Positions 23,868-33,842 of a stretch of DNA of 38,761 nucleotides are shown piece after piece. The DNA comes from Bacteroidota bacterium. GTDB lineage: Bacteria; Bacteroidota; Bacteroidia; Chitinophagales; Chitinophagaceae. Location: NCBI GenBank assembly GCA_014190475.1, contig BJGL01000014.1:1-38761 (forward strand), written 5' to 3'. Position numbers and translations under genes: made by a program. How positions within the stretch are numbered: the stretch's first letter is position 1; every line of letters begins with the position of its first letter. The notes under the pieces are model-generated. The model was not told where the DNA came from and did no database searches. It worked only from the letters and a program-made list of their open reading frames with translations.

Positions 23868-26800
23868 TAATCTCTTTATTTACAATGATGGTTTCCTTCA
23901 TCCAACGATCGGTCCTGAAGGGAAAAGCAGGCCACCCCTCTTTATTTTGAAGATTGGTGATAACTGCATTAGTGAAGGCATATCGAATAGCCACAGGATC
24001 TTTAACAGCGGGAGTTTGCAATACAATTCTATTTTTTTCAATGGTGGCAGCGGCCGTATAAAAAACACTGTCTGGGCCAGCCAGCATAAAATGTTGTGGT
24101 GATTTTCCATCAGAAGTAGTAAGTCCTGTGCCCAAGGAAAATTTTTCAAACTCTATCATCACTTTACTATCTTTTGCTACCCAGCTTTTGAATAGAGGGC
24201 CTGAGGCGAGCACATTCTTTTGATAGGTATTTTTCAGAGCCAGAAAAGCTAATCTTTCGCCAACCGGTTTTTTATTGGTGGGATGTATATCTTCAGAATC
24301 CCCCACATCCATGGTGCAAACCATTCCCGTACCAGACACCCTCAACACACGAGACTGAGTTTCTCTGAATTTAGCATACCCGTTCTCTGCCGGATTATTT
24401 TTTTTCCAAGCATAAGGAGTCATTTGAACGAAGTAAAAAGGTAGCTCTCCTTGCTTAAAACAAGTACGCCAAGTATTGATCATGGCTGAATTCAAATAAT
24501 CATACCCTTGGATATCGCCTGCATTTGATTCGCCTTGGTACCAAAGAATGCCTTTAATAGAAAAGGGTAACAAAGGATGAATGATCGCATTATAAATTAA
24601 ACTGGGCCTCAGGTGTGGTTGCTTTTCCTCTGGATTGGCAAGATAGGGCTGCCAATAACGTACTCTCAGTATTGAATCATTCATTAATACTTCTTGAGGA
24701 ATAAAGGCCTGACATGAAGCGCCGCCAAAAGACGCGGTCACCATCCCAATTGGAATATCTAATATTTGCTGTAATTGTCTTGCAAAATAATAAGCTACTC
24801 CACTGAAAGAAGCAACTGTTGAAGGATTACAAGTTCGCCAAGTAGCATTGACAGTGTCTCTAGGAGTGGCCGAAGTTTCCCTGGTTACTTTGAAAAGACG
24901 AATCCCTGAATAATTGGCCAGAGGGATCTCAGAAGCATAGTTATTAACCCCTTTATGCCAAGGGGGAAGTGCCTGCATTGTCATCTCCATATTACTTTGC
25001 CCACTTCCAAACCAAACCTCGCCAATTAAAATATTATGCAAGCGTATAGAGTCCTTATCAGTTCGTATTATCAGTGTATAGGCCTTGTAATCTCCCTTTT
25101 TCGCATAAGGTACACGTAAGCTCATTTCCCAGCGACCAGACTTATCGGTTATGGCACTGGCACTTTGCCCCCAGCTAGCACTTACTTGAATTTTTGCCCC
25201 AGGGTTTGCCCAACCCCAAATCGTGGAGGGTTTGGCTTGCTGGATGACCATGCTATCTTGAAAAACAGAAGCCAATCGAAGTTTTGCAGCCTTTATGCTA
25301 GGAATTTCTGCATTACTATTGGAAGCTATTTTAAATTCCTCTTTATTAGTTACTGGTTCTAGTAAAATCTCAATAACCCCTTCGTTAAAATCTCCAGTCT
25401 CGAAAACTAATTTTCTGAAATCCTGATTTGCACTATTTTTTGTCAATGGAAATTGTTGACCCGGTAAATAGGTTGCGGGTAGGTCTGCAAAAAAACCTTT
25501 TCCTCCTTTTAAAATGGTGGCACGCATTCTCTTTCCATTCTGGTAAAGAGTCGCCGATCTCCCATCAGCCCCTAATTGAATCTTTGCCTTTGTATGAAGT
25601 TGCCACCACAACCGGGAAATTCCTTTAGTACGAAGACTATCTTTAATAATAATTGACTCACTCCCACGGTTCAATTGTACGGTTCGGTAATAAAAGTCAA
25701 CATCCCTGCTATAACAAGAACTTAGATCAAGAGTATATAATGCTTCATGTATTGAGGAAATACGTTTGACCAATTTAGCCTCACCCTGCTCATCTTGATC
25801 GGGTCTGGTATCCGGATTAATGATCAAGCAATTTTTTCCCTCAGCCCTCAAACGATAAAAATGCCAGCGACCAGCAATTGTTTGAACAGTGTCCCGGTCT
25901 TTATAGGAGGGAACGGTTTGCTTAGAAAAATAACCGGGATAAGTATAATCATCGCGACCAAGATTACCATAAGCCCACACTTCACCCTTGGATTGTACAT
26001 CAAAACTACCAGCATCCAAATGTCCGTGATTAGCATTATTTCGACCACCATGTACGGCCACGTAGGTGGCATCTTTTGCAGTGCTAGTTTGCGCAGCCAT
26101 TAAATCGATTCCTCTGGTATAAGAATCTAAAGAAAAATCTGGATTGCGGCTAGCAGAGATCATAGATGGATTATAGTAGATCATATCCATCCAACTCATG
26201 GTTTGTGTTTCTAAACAAAGAGTGGACTGCCATTTGGCGAGCGAAGTATCTCCATAATGATGCGCAAACCAAAAAAAAGAACGACTCCGTGAATTTTTTA
26301 ATGGATCATCGCCAATATTAAGACTCGTAACGGGTCCAGATACATAAGCGGGAAACCAACCTGTTTTTTTAAACCCGTTATATTGATCTAATCCAAACGT
26401 AGTTCCTAATACACGCTGCATACTTTCAAAGGCAATCGTCGTATACATTAAACCATATGACCAATACATCAGCCCCTCTTCACTTTGTCCATCCGGTTCA
26501 AATGAACGGATATAATTGGGCAAACGATTTGCAGCCAATGCCACTAACTCTGCCATTAACGGGGGATCTGTTTCAAACATAGCCAAGGCGGCCATGATAA
26601 TTCCTCCATTACAAATTCCGTTCCAGTTATGATGAGCCGTTGACCACCATATATTTTTCTTTAATTGTACTAAACCTGGTTGCAGCACATGCTTCATGAC
26701 CGCTTGCTGTAAAACTTCTCTTCTGGAAGGGCCGAGATACTCAAACAATCCATCATAGGCCAATGCAATATTGAAGGCGCCGATTCCTGCATCTAAAAAA

Positions 26801-28968
26801 TGTCTATCAGCCCCCCAATCAGGATAGGAAGCCATCTTTTCCAACTGCGTATAAGCTCTATGAGCATAGGACGTATCACTGGTAAGCAGATAAGCCATTA
26901 CCAAATTAGGAAGTTGACTAGCAAATAAATGAATAGTAGGCACCCGCAATTTAGCATCATCAAGACCGTAGGTAAAAAGCGGTTGTGCAAGAATTGCATC
27001 GGCCTCCTTAATAACTTGACGATAGCCGATACCGATCAGTGAGTCGTTGGCTTGTAATAACCCTCTTACCCTGCTGATATCTGTTTTATCGAAAAACAAC
27101 CTAGGATGTTGTCCCTTTAGTTTTGATTGATCAAGCATTGATAAAACAACGGTTGGCGTTGTCAGGGAATCAGACCCTGTTAAAAGTAATTCCCAATTTC
27201 CAGTATAATAGGCTTTGTCAATTAAGTTAATTCGGCGAATGTCTCCTTTCAACTTAGCCTGATAACGAAGGTCCTGGTATAAATAGAAAGAAAGCCAATA
27301 GCCAAACTCATAACGCTGGTGCAATGATTTGGGGAGTGTATAAAAATTATACCAATAGGTATCTACCCCACTTGCCTTTGCTATTTTCAATGCCAGTTGA
27401 GCTTGTTGCCAACTTTTATTAGCCGCTGCTTCAAATAATTTTTGAAAATCAGTGTAGTTGAAATTCATTGTATTATACAATGATACTTTATCGTCAATCC
27501 CCAGTTGCAAAAAGGATATACTATCCTCAAACACCTGATCGCCATTCAAATCATACGCTACAAAATCTATAAAGCCATTAGCATCTTTATCCTTATAAAA
27601 AATTGTTGGAAAAACAGCTAACCCTCGTTGCAGTCTTTCTCTTCCCCACCTTTCATAATTACCACCAAATCCTTGGAAGGCGTAAGCTAGTTGATCGATT
27701 CGCCAAGCCCCCCATTCAGCTCCATAAAGATGGATTTTCCCATCCCAGTTACCAATATATAGTTGTCCTTTGCCGCTATTATCCAAATCAAACTCCCCGC
27801 GATCCCCGGCTACATCTGCTTGTTTATTATGGTCCAGCCCCCCATTTTCTGTCCCACTTTTAAAAAGATCCTTTGGGTCATAAAACTCTACCCGTTCCCA
27901 TCGATTACAATCATCATCTTCATCAAATACCAACCTACACTCTTGCCAGTCTCCTTTTTTAAACACAGAAGAATAGGCGGATTCCCTGCTTGGGAAGTAC
28001 AGGTGATCGAGTTTCCTCCACCTTGCATCGAATAAAAATGTATCTGCTTGCAAAAGACCTCGCCAGTTTTTTAAGACTTGCTTATCTTGTTCGTAGGAGA
28101 ATCCTTTGCCTTTGAATAAAAGGCTCATGTCGAAGTCAAATTCATTTCCAGGGCCATTGTCTCTATCCAGGTCCCAGGTGAGTGCTGCATAGTCTATATT
28201 TTTAGTGAAACGAACATCATAGGCTGTATCAATATTTTTGAAACCACGTGCCGTGGTGTCTTCCTTGTCTCTAAAAACCGGAGTGTCTACAAGACGAATG
28301 GCCCAATCAGTAAACCCATCTTTATTATCATCATAAAAAATGAATGGATTTTCCCAGTTGTATCTAAGATCATTGATCCTGAAACTGGAAGCATGCATTT
28401 TCAAGAAAGTAGAATTGCCTTGATAGTCTTTATAAAAATTAGCATGCCCGCTGTGCTCCCAAGCCTGAATCGTTAAACGATTCCAGTCTATATAATGCAT
28501 GATCCCGTCTTCGTCATCATCGAAAAACCACATATAATCGGCTGACCAATCCCAATAATTGCGCAGCTTAGCACCTCCATTGTTTACTACTAATTGAATA
28601 TCCGCTTTGTCATCCTTATTAGTATCACACCAGTCTACTGAAAAATCCCAGGGACCTGCAAAAATTCCATCGCGATTTCGATCTAAAAGGAGACAGTCAT
28701 TATCCGTATCCCCTTGCTGATCGGTCCATTTCATGTCATCATCATCGTCAATGAATAATACTGGAACATTGTCATTCAGCAATGCTTTTATTACGTCGGG
28801 ATCGCCATCCTTATCGAGATCCACCACTTGCTGTACCTGCACAACTGGTACCATCCGCCAGGGAAGCAGCTGTGTTTGTTTGTTCCAATAAGGAACCGGA
28901 GCTTGTGTGTTGCCTGCTACACTGATAAAGGTGAAACAGAAAACGCTGGCTAGTTTTAATAATTTCAT
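23860..28968 (-). CDS. Giant fusion: acidic Ca-loop region + heparinase II/III lyase + SGNH acetylesterase
   Basis: A 1702-residue secreted protein (signal MKLLKLASVFCFTFISVAGN). Part 1 (about 30-560) is full of aspartate loops resembling calcium-binding D-x-D-x-DG repeats: DLDKDGDPDVI, DNDCLLLDRNRDGIF, DTNKDDKADIQ, DDNKDGFTDW, DLNGDQVFEDS. Part 2 (about 615-1235) is a heparinase II/III-type lyase: HPRLFFDKTDISRVRGLL, WGADRHFLDAGIGAFN, ARTAHHN-like WWSTAHHNWNGICNGG, and NNANHGHLDAGSFDVQ (about 975-990). Part 3 (about 1245-1690) is a sialate-O-acetylesterase-type SGNH domain: GEVWFGSGQSNMEMTM (Ser1325), ILWYQGESNAG, and the Asp/His block SEDIHPTNKKPVGERLA. One chain could thus deacetylate and cleave the same polymer. 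Part 2 is paralogous to the upstream 699-residue lyase. Confidence 0.9.
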   Translation of the reverse strand: MKLLKLASVFCFTFISVAGNTQAPVPYWNKQTQLLPWRMVPVVQVQQVVDLDKDGDPDVIKALLNDNVPVLFIDDDDDMKWTDQQGDTDNDCLLLDRNRDGIFAGPWDFSVDWCDTNKDDKADIQLVVNNGGAKLRNYWDWSADYMWFFDDDEDGIMHYIDWNRLTIQAWEHSGHANFYKDYQGNSTFLKMHASSFRINDLRYNWENPFIFYDDNKDGFTDWAIRLVDTPVFRDKEDTTARGFKNIDTAYDVRFTKNIDYAALTWDLDRDNGPGNEFDFDMSLLFKGKGFSYEQDKQVLKNWRGLLQADTFLFDARWRKLDHLYFPSRESAYSSVFKKGDWQECRLVFDEDDDCNRWERVEFYDPKDLFKSGTENGGLDHNKQADVAGDRGEFDLDNSGKGQLYIGNWDGKIHLYGAEWGAWRIDQLAYAFQGFGGNYERWGRERLQRGLAVFPTIFYKDKDANGFIDFVAYDLNGDQVFEDSISFLQLGIDDKVSLYNTMNFNYTDFQKLFEAAANKSWQQAQLALKIAKASGVDTYWYNFYTLPKSLHQRYEFGYWLSFYLYQDLRYQAKLKGDIRRINLIDKAYYTGNWELLLTGSDSLTTPTVVLSMLDQSKLKGQHPRLFFDKTDISRVRGLLQANDSLIGIGYRQVIKEADAILAQPLFTYGLDDAKLRVPTIHLFASQLPNLVMAYLLTSDTSYAHRAYTQLEKMASYPDWGADRHFLDAGIGAFNIALAYDGLFEYLGPSRREVLQQAVMKHVLQPGLVQLKKNIWWSTAHHNWNGICNGGIIMAALAMFETDPPLMAELVALAANRLPNYIRSFEPDGQSEEGLMYWSYGLMYTTIAFESMQRVLGTTFGLDQYNGFKKTGWFPAYVSGPVTSLNIGDDPLKNSRSRSFFWFAHHYGDTSLAKWQSTLCLETQTMSWMDMIYYNPSMISASRNPDFSLDSYTRGIDLMAAQTSTAKDATYVAVHGGRNNANHGHLDAGSFDVQSKGEVWAYGNLGRDDYTYPGYFSKQTVPSYKDRDTVQTIAGRWHFYRLRAEGKNCLIINPDTRPDQDEQGEAKLVKRISSIHEALYTLDLSSCYSRDVDFYYRTVQLNRGSESIIIKDSLRTKGISRLWWQLHTKAKIQLGADGRSATLYQNGKRMRATILKGGKGFFADLPATYLPGQQFPLTKNSANQDFRKLVFETGDFNEGVIEILLEPVTNKEEFKIASNSNAEIPSIKAAKLRLASVFQDSMVIQQAKPSTIWGWANPGAKIQVSASWGQSASAITDKSGRWEMSLRVPYAKKGDYKAYTLIIRTDKDSIRLHNILIGEVWFGSGQSNMEMTMQALPPWHKGVNNYASEIPLANYSGIRLFKVTRETSATPRDTVNATWRTCNPSTVASFSGVAYYFARQLQQILDIPIGMVTASFGGASCQAFIPQEVLMNDSILRVRYWQPYLANPEEKQPHLRPSLIYNAIIHPLLPFSIKGILWYQGESNAGDIQGYDYLNSAMINTWRTCFKQGELPFYFVQMTPYAWKKNNPAENGYAKFRETQSRVLRVSGTGMVCTMDVGDSEDIHPTNKKPVGERLAFLALKNTYQKNVLASGPLFKSWVAKDSKVMIEFEKFSLGTGLTTSDGKSPQHFMLAGPDSVFYTAAATIEKNRIVLQTPAVKDPVAIRYAFTNAVITNLQNKEGWPAFPFRTDRWMKETIIVNKEINE

Positions 28969-29011
28969 TCTCGAATTTTTGAAATTTGTGCCACCGGCTT
29001 CCTGATAGCTA

Positions 29012-31111
29012 CTAATTAACGGTCGTCCAGCTATCTAACGAGGAAATCGGCAATGCACTGGTTGTTAAATTCGGAAGAAAATCAATACGAACGGTCACAG
29101 GAGTTCCGGCAGGTACTCCTGTCATTTTAACTTGTACTTTGCCATACCAAGTATTAATACTGTTCTTGCCAGCCATAATAGACGAAAAAATAGGCAGCGT
29201 CTCCGACAAATAATTGATGGAAGTAGTAGAGCGATCTACCACTGTAAAACTGGCATTGGAGGGAGACACCAGTCTTGCATAAAAGGTTTTACCATTCTTG
29301 AGCATCGTCAGCGTCTTACCATCTGTACTGATTTGAGCCCCATCAGTTGCGGGAGATTGCATGATCCAATATACCGTTGAATTGGAGCCAGGGGTAAACT
29401 CATCTTGCACCATAATGGTTTGACGTATTCTGTTCAATTTGATGCCTCTTTTGTAGGCACTAACATCTCTGCTATAGGGAGAAGTCATATTGAGTATAAA
29501 AAATCCACCAGCGTTATCATTCGCCTGGTTGGAAACCGTGGCAACACCAGCGGGGTTTTGTTCAGGTCTTGCATCCGGATTGAATACCAAACAATTTTTA
29601 GCTTCTGTTCGTACGCGATAATAATAGAAACGACCCCGGTTAGTGGCCGAAGTAGTAGGTGCATCATTATAGGATGGCTGGGTTAGAGTGAAATAATCGG
29701 AAGGGTAAGGAGTTTCTAGTCCTAAATTCCCTTGTGCCCAGGTTTCACCTAAAGCTTGAATGAAAAAAGAACCCGCATCGAGATGACCATGACTTGCGTT
29801 GTTATTTCCCGCATGGATCCCTGCATATAATGACGTTTCATCACTGGTATTTTCAAATAAATAGCCATACTCTACTCCTTTAACATACCCGTAAGTAGGG
29901 ATGGTCATACTACTTCCCTGATTGACCAATGTCCGATCGTAAAATAAAAGGTCGGTCCAACTGTTCATCTTCACGGTCCTGTTTGAATTGATCGATAAAC
30001 AACGATCATAATGCGTTTTGGCCATCACCGGATCCTGGTAAAACTTAGAAAACCAAAAATGAGATAAGAATCGGTTGTTCTTTCCGACATAGAGATAATC
30101 ATCCCCAAAGGTGGCCGTGCCCACCGGACCTGATACCAAGTAGGGGAATGCACCGGTTTTACGTAAGCCCTCCACATTGGTCAATCCGTAAGTTCCGCCA
30201 ATAACTCTTTTCATAGCTTCCAGCGCTAGATAAGTATTGCTTAATCCATATGACCAGTAAGACATTCCCTCTTCGCTGGCACCATCAGGATTCAGGGTTT
30301 GAATATATCCCATCATATTATTAGCGGCCAAAGCAATCACATTTCCTAAAAAGACAGAGTCCATTTCGTAGGCAGCTAGAGAAGCCATGATCATTCCGCC
30401 GTGACAAATGCCGTTCCAGTTATTGGTACTTTGATACCATTTCCATGCACCTGTACCTGTTTCAATTTGTGTTTTCCCAGGTTGCAATACAAAACTTTTC
30501 ACGGCACTGTACAAGCGATTCCGTTGTGCAGCCGTGAGGTAACCGTGTAAACCATCTAAAGCAAGGGCTACCCCTTTAGCAGCAATACCTGCATCTAAAA
30601 AATGACGATTCGCTCCCCAATCGGGATAACTACACATTCGGTCGAGCTGCTGCCAGCAACGCAGGGCATAACGGGTATCTCCGGTAAATTGGTAGGCTAA
30701 CACGAGATAAGGAATCTGATCATTACAGATGGTATGAATATTTGTAATACGTAATCCGGCGCCGTCAAGCCCATAGTCAAGAATGGAAGAGGAAAGCAAC
30801 GCATTTGCACGAATTATTATGTCGTCATAAGTAGGCTTAGCAAATAGATCAGTTTGAGCAGCCAATTTAATAGTATTGAGCTCTGCATTGGTATAAAGTA
30901 ACCGAGGGTGAACATTCGCAATGCCGGTGTAAGAAATAGAGGCGCGTACCTGCGCCCCCGTAACCGGAAGACTCAGCGTAGCAGGATTAATGGAGGGATT
31001 GGGGGTTGGCGTGGGGGTAGGTGTAGGAACGGCCCCACCATTACTTTTTTTGTTACAACTAAATGAAAAACCAGCAACAAAAAAAATAAGCAGCAATCGC
31101 TTGAACGTCAT
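29012..31111 (-). CDS. Heparinase II/III-family polysaccharide lyase, lipoprotein
   Basis: Predicted to cleave a uronate glycan by beta-elimination. It has 699 residues: lipobox FSFSC (Cys about 19), then a proline-threonine linker PTPTPTPTPNPSINP lifting the enzyme off the membrane. The alpha/alpha-toroid domain contains HPRLLYTNAELNTIKLAA, WGANRHFLDAGIAAKG, WYQSTNNWNGICHGG and NPDGASEEGMSYWSYGL. The beta-sandwich heparinase II/III domain contains NNNASHGHLDAGSFFIQ, NPDARPEQ and MTSPYSRDVSAYKRG. It is closely paralogous to the middle domain of the next gene. As first gene of the 16-kb operon, with the LacI-type palindrome 78 bp upstream, it probably makes the first periplasmic or surface cut. 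The exact PL family and substrate cannot be decided by eye. Confidence 0.92.
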   Translation of the reverse strand: MTFKRLLLIFFVAGFSFSCNKKSNGGAVPTPTPTPTPNPSINPATLSLPVTGAQVRASISYTGIANVHPRLLYTNAELNTIKLAAQTDLFAKPTYDDIIIRANALLSSSILDYGLDGAGLRITNIHTICNDQIPYLVLAYQFTGDTRYALRCWQQLDRMCSYPDWGANRHFLDAGIAAKGVALALDGLHGYLTAAQRNRLYSAVKSFVLQPGKTQIETGTGAWKWYQSTNNWNGICHGGMIMASLAAYEMDSVFLGNVIALAANNMMGYIQTLNPDGASEEGMSYWSYGLSNTYLALEAMKRVIGGTYGLTNVEGLRKTGAFPYLVSGPVGTATFGDDYLYVGKNNRFLSHFWFSKFYQDPVMAKTHYDRCLSINSNRTVKMNSWTDLLFYDRTLVNQGSSMTIPTYGYVKGVEYGYLFENTSDETSLYAGIHAGNNNASHGHLDAGSFFIQALGETWAQGNLGLETPYPSDYFTLTQPSYNDAPTTSATNRGRFYYYRVRTEAKNCLVFNPDARPEQNPAGVATVSNQANDNAGGFFILNMTSPYSRDVSAYKRGIKLNRIRQTIMVQDEFTPGSNSTVYWIMQSPATDGAQISTDGKTLTMLKNGKTFYARLVSPSNASFTVVDRSTTSINYLSETLPIFSSIMAGKNSINTWYGKVQVKMTGVPAGTPVTVRIDFLPNLTTSALPISSLDSWTTVN

Positions 31112-31189
31112 GACGATTTGGTTTATAGTACTAGCTTGAAGTTAATTCCTTGTCAAGCAATATTAATTGCTGCAGAGATTATTATTCGT

Positions 31190-31201
31190 GCAAACGTTTG
31201 C
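31190..31201. promoter_or_regulatory. LacI-family operator palindrome between the lyase operon and lacI
   Basis: GCAAACGTTTGC, identical to the copy before susC, lies in the 129-bp divergent region between the lyase gene (start 31111) and the LacI-family gene (start 31241). A repressor bound here could control both directions, giving autoregulation plus control of the lyase operon. The flanks CGT on the left and GTAAA on the right are partly shared with the other copies. Confidence 0.85.
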
Positions 31202-31240
31202 GTAAATTGAGTTGAATTTATTCCGCGGATATTTGCAGCC

Positions 31241-32254
31241 ATGATGAAGCAAGCTACCATAAAAGATATCGCACAATTAGTAGGCGTCTCTGCCTCTACT
31301 GTATCGCGCGCATTGAAAGGTAGCCCTGAGATTAGTGAGGAAACAATCAAGATTGTACAAGAAACTGCAAAAAGATTAAACTACTTTCCCAATAAAGCAG
31401 CCTTGAGTCTGTTACACTTCAAAACAAGGACTATCGGCGTAATTGTTCCCAATTTGGGCTATAGTTTTTTCTCTACTGCCTTGGAAGGAATTGAGGAAGA
31501 GGCTTCAAAAAGAGGATATACCGTAATCGCCAGCCAGTCCTTGGAATCCGAAGAAAAAGAGATCCGAAATGTAATTGACATGAAACGAAGCGGGGTTGAC
31601 GGGGTGCTTATTTCTTTGGCGCAATATAGCAGTCAGTTGAATCACCTGCTAGAACTACAGTCTCAAATGCCCATCGTTTTGTTTGACCGGGTATCAGACA
31701 ATATTCATTGTTCAAAAATTTTCGTCAACAATACTGCCGGAGCTTTCAGTGCCGTGGAGCATTTGATCAAGATCGGATGCAAAAGAATCGCTTATATGGC
31801 AGGTCCTAAAAATCTGCTGATCAGCAATAGAAGAAAAGACGGATATTCCATGTCACTTTATCGTAACAAGATGAAAGTAGACGAAAAACTCATCGTGCAT
31901 TGTGAGTTCAGTCACACCTCGGCCATGAGAGCAGCGTTGAAATTGCTCAAATCAAAAGACCGCCCGGATGGAATATTTGCAATCAGCGACCGAGTGGCGA
32001 TCGGCGCCATGGCCGCTGCCAAAAAATTAAATCTTCGAATTCCGGAAGATGTGGCCATTATTGGATTTAATGATGAGCCGATCGCCGCCTTGGTTTCGCC
32101 CAGTCTCTCCAGCGTCAGACAGCCGGCAAAAGTGATTGGACAAATGGCGGCTAAACTATTGATCGATCAAATTGAGGCTGACAAAGTGTTTACCCCAGTC
32201 ATAAAATCATATATGACAAGACTATCAATAAGAGAGTCTACCAAAAGAAAATAA
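31241..32254 (+). CDS. LacI-family transcriptional regulator of the PUL
   Basis: A 337-residue LacI/GalR-type regulator. The N-terminal helix-turn-helix is ATIKDIAQLVGVSASTVSRA (about 4-23) followed by LKGSPEISEETIKIV and the hinge-like LNYFPNKAALSLL. A periplasmic-binding-protein fold follows (TIGVIVPNLGYSFFSTALEG, VDGVLISLAQ, CKRIAYMAGPKNLLISNRRKDG, IPEDVAIIGFNDEPIAALVSPSLSSVRQP), which senses a small sugar or sugar acid. It is the only plus-strand gene in the PUL, transcribed divergently from the lyase operon. The palindrome 40 bp before its start is repeated at two other PUL promoters. KDG or a related pathway intermediate is a plausible effector. It converges with the sulfatase gene with only 3 bp between stops. 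Confidence 0.95.
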   Translation: MMKQATIKDIAQLVGVSASTVSRALKGSPEISEETIKIVQETAKRLNYFPNKAALSLLHFKTRTIGVIVPNLGYSFFSTALEGIEEEASKRGYTVIASQSLESEEKEIRNVIDMKRSGVDGVLISLAQYSSQLNHLLELQSQMPIVLFDRVSDNIHCSKIFVNNTAGAFSAVEHLIKIGCKRIAYMAGPKNLLISNRRKDGYSMSLYRNKMKVDEKLIVHCEFSHTSAMRAALKLLKSKDRPDGIFAISDRVAIGAMAAAKKLNLRIPEDVAIIGFNDEPIAALVSPSLSSVRQPAKVIGQMAAKLLIDQIEADKVFTPVIKSYMTRLSIRESTKRK

Positions 32255-32257
32255 CAA

Positions 32258-33811
32258 TCAGTACTGGTTAGGATGTTTCCAGTCCCCAAAAGGTTTTTTG
32301 ATGGTTCTTTTCAGGGGTATTTGCATGCCCTTGGTTTGCTCCAGCCAATCGTATAAGTCTTTGGCCATTGACCGTACAATAGGAGCATACTCAGGCTTTC
32401 CCATTAAGTTATGGATCTCATGAGGATCATTCTCGAGGTCATACAATTCATTTTGATCCCAAATGCCCATGTATCGAATGAACTTGAACTTATTGGTTCT
32501 TACACCATATACAGTAGGCGTCATAGGAAAATCATATTCCCAATAATATTCGTAGAATATTTTATCGCGCCAATTAGTAGTATCTCCTTTTAAAAGTGGT
32601 AAAAATGAACGGCCTGGCATATAGGTTGGTTTTTGTAATCCGGCCAACTCAAAAACAGTAGGCGCTATGTCAATATTTTGTACCATCTGAGTGACAGTTG
32701 CAGCTCCTCTCATTAATCCTGGTGCGTATACCAGGAAAGGAACTTTTACTGATTCCTCATAAAAATGTCTTTTATCAATCAGCCCATGTTCACCCCAACT
32801 AAATCCATTATCGCCCATATAAATGATAACGGTATTCTCTGCTAACTTGTTTTTTTCGAGATAGTCTATCACCAAGCCAATACTCTCATCCACTGCCATT
32901 AAGGTCTCTGCATATACTTGGATCATAGAGTCGATATTACTCCTGCTGTGGTACATGAAGTCCACGCCATGCCAGCTATTACGCTGTTGCTTTACCCATT
33001 CAGGCCAATTATATTTTCGGTAGGTAGTATCAGCTGTTTGCCAATAGGTAGTTGGCAGAGGATAGGATTTCCCTTTGTAGAGACCTTTATGTCGGGGAGC
33101 AGGCATGAACGGTGCATGAACAGCCTTGTGAGATAAATACATAAAAAAGGGCTTTCCCTTATCCCGTTTATCCAACCAAGTAATTGCATGTTCCGTGAGC
33201 AAATCAGTGATGTACGTTGAATCTTCATATTGAACAGCGCGTCCATTGATATTTAATTGGGGATTGTAATAAACTCCCTGCCCCCTGAAACTTTCCCAAT
33301 GATGAAAACCTGGCCTTGGTCTGTCATCATCATCACCCATATGCCACTTGCCAAAAAAAGAAGTCTGATACCCTGCTTTCTGTAAATATTGGGGGAAATA
33401 AATTAAGCCATCAGGTTCGCCGGCCAGATTATCTACGATTGTGTGTACATGACTGTATTGTCCCGTAAGAATGGAGGCCCGACTGGGCGAACAAAGAGAC
33501 GTCGTCACAAAGGCATTCTTCATATGCGCACCCTCCCTTGCCATGCGATCCATAGTAGGAGTTCTCTGCCAGGGTAGTCTTCCAGTGAAACCCATGAAGT
33601 CATAACGGTGGTCATCAGTCAAGATAAAAATTACATTCATCTTTCTTCCACCAGGTATAGAGGATAAAGACTGCGCTTCTCCATGACGAGGAGCGCGAGC
33701 AGCTACGTGATTTTCCCCTTGTGTTTCCTGCGATTTGGGATTTTGTGCAATTAGAGAAGTAGCACAAAGAATAAGTTGAATCGCCAATAATATTTTTTGG
33801 AATTTCATCAA
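32258..33811 (-). CDS. Secreted S1-family sulfatase (formylglycine-dependent)
   Basis: Hydrolyses sulfate esters from the glycan. It has 517 residues with a signal peptide (cleavage near TSLIAQ). The S1 hallmark TTSLCSPSRASILTGQ carries the cysteine to be converted to formylglycine (Cys107) in a C-x-P-S-R context. Metal ligands appear in FILTDDHRYDFMG and GDNGFSWGEHGLIDKRH, and FFGKWHMGDDDDRPRPGFHHW and YLSHKAVHAPF complete the active-site pocket. C-terminal RTNKFKFIRYMGIWDQNELYDLENDP is typical of arylsulfatase-type members. The cysteine (rather than serine) suits the island's own FGE. It is the last gene of the kdgK-eda-transporter transcript, 31 bp after the transporter. The sulfated position and sugar cannot be read from sequence. 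Confidence 0.95.
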   Translation of the reverse strand: MMKFQKILLAIQLILCATSLIAQNPKSQETQGENHVAARAPRHGEAQSLSSIPGGRKMNVIFILTDDHRYDFMGFTGRLPWQRTPTMDRMAREGAHMKNAFVTTSLCSPSRASILTGQYSHVHTIVDNLAGEPDGLIYFPQYLQKAGYQTSFFGKWHMGDDDDRPRPGFHHWESFRGQGVYYNPQLNINGRAVQYEDSTYITDLLTEHAITWLDKRDKGKPFFMYLSHKAVHAPFMPAPRHKGLYKGKSYPLPTTYWQTADTTYRKYNWPEWVKQQRNSWHGVDFMYHSRSNIDSMIQVYAETLMAVDESIGLVIDYLEKNKLAENTVIIYMGDNGFSWGEHGLIDKRHFYEESVKVPFLVYAPGLMRGAATVTQMVQNIDIAPTVFELAGLQKPTYMPGRSFLPLLKGDTTNWRDKIFYEYYWEYDFPMTPTVYGVRTNKFKFIRYMGIWDQNELYDLENDPHEIHNLMGKPEYAPIVRSMAKDLYDWLEQTKGMQIPLKRTIKKPFGDWKHPNQY

Positions 33812-33842
33812 TTGAATAGTTGAGAAGTAAGTAGCTTATAGT

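Noticed and set aside
24000-25240. Sialic acid as the PUL substrate, from the sialate-O-acetylesterase-like domain
   Set aside because: This domain family deacetylates many glycans. No sialidase, sialic acid lyase, epimerase or transporter is present, while the KDG pathway is complete.
26520-26532. GCAAACG-A-TTTGC, resembling the LacI-type operator
   Set aside because: It has an extra central base that breaks the palindrome spacing and lies deep inside the lyase-fusion coding region, far from any promoter, so chance is more likely.
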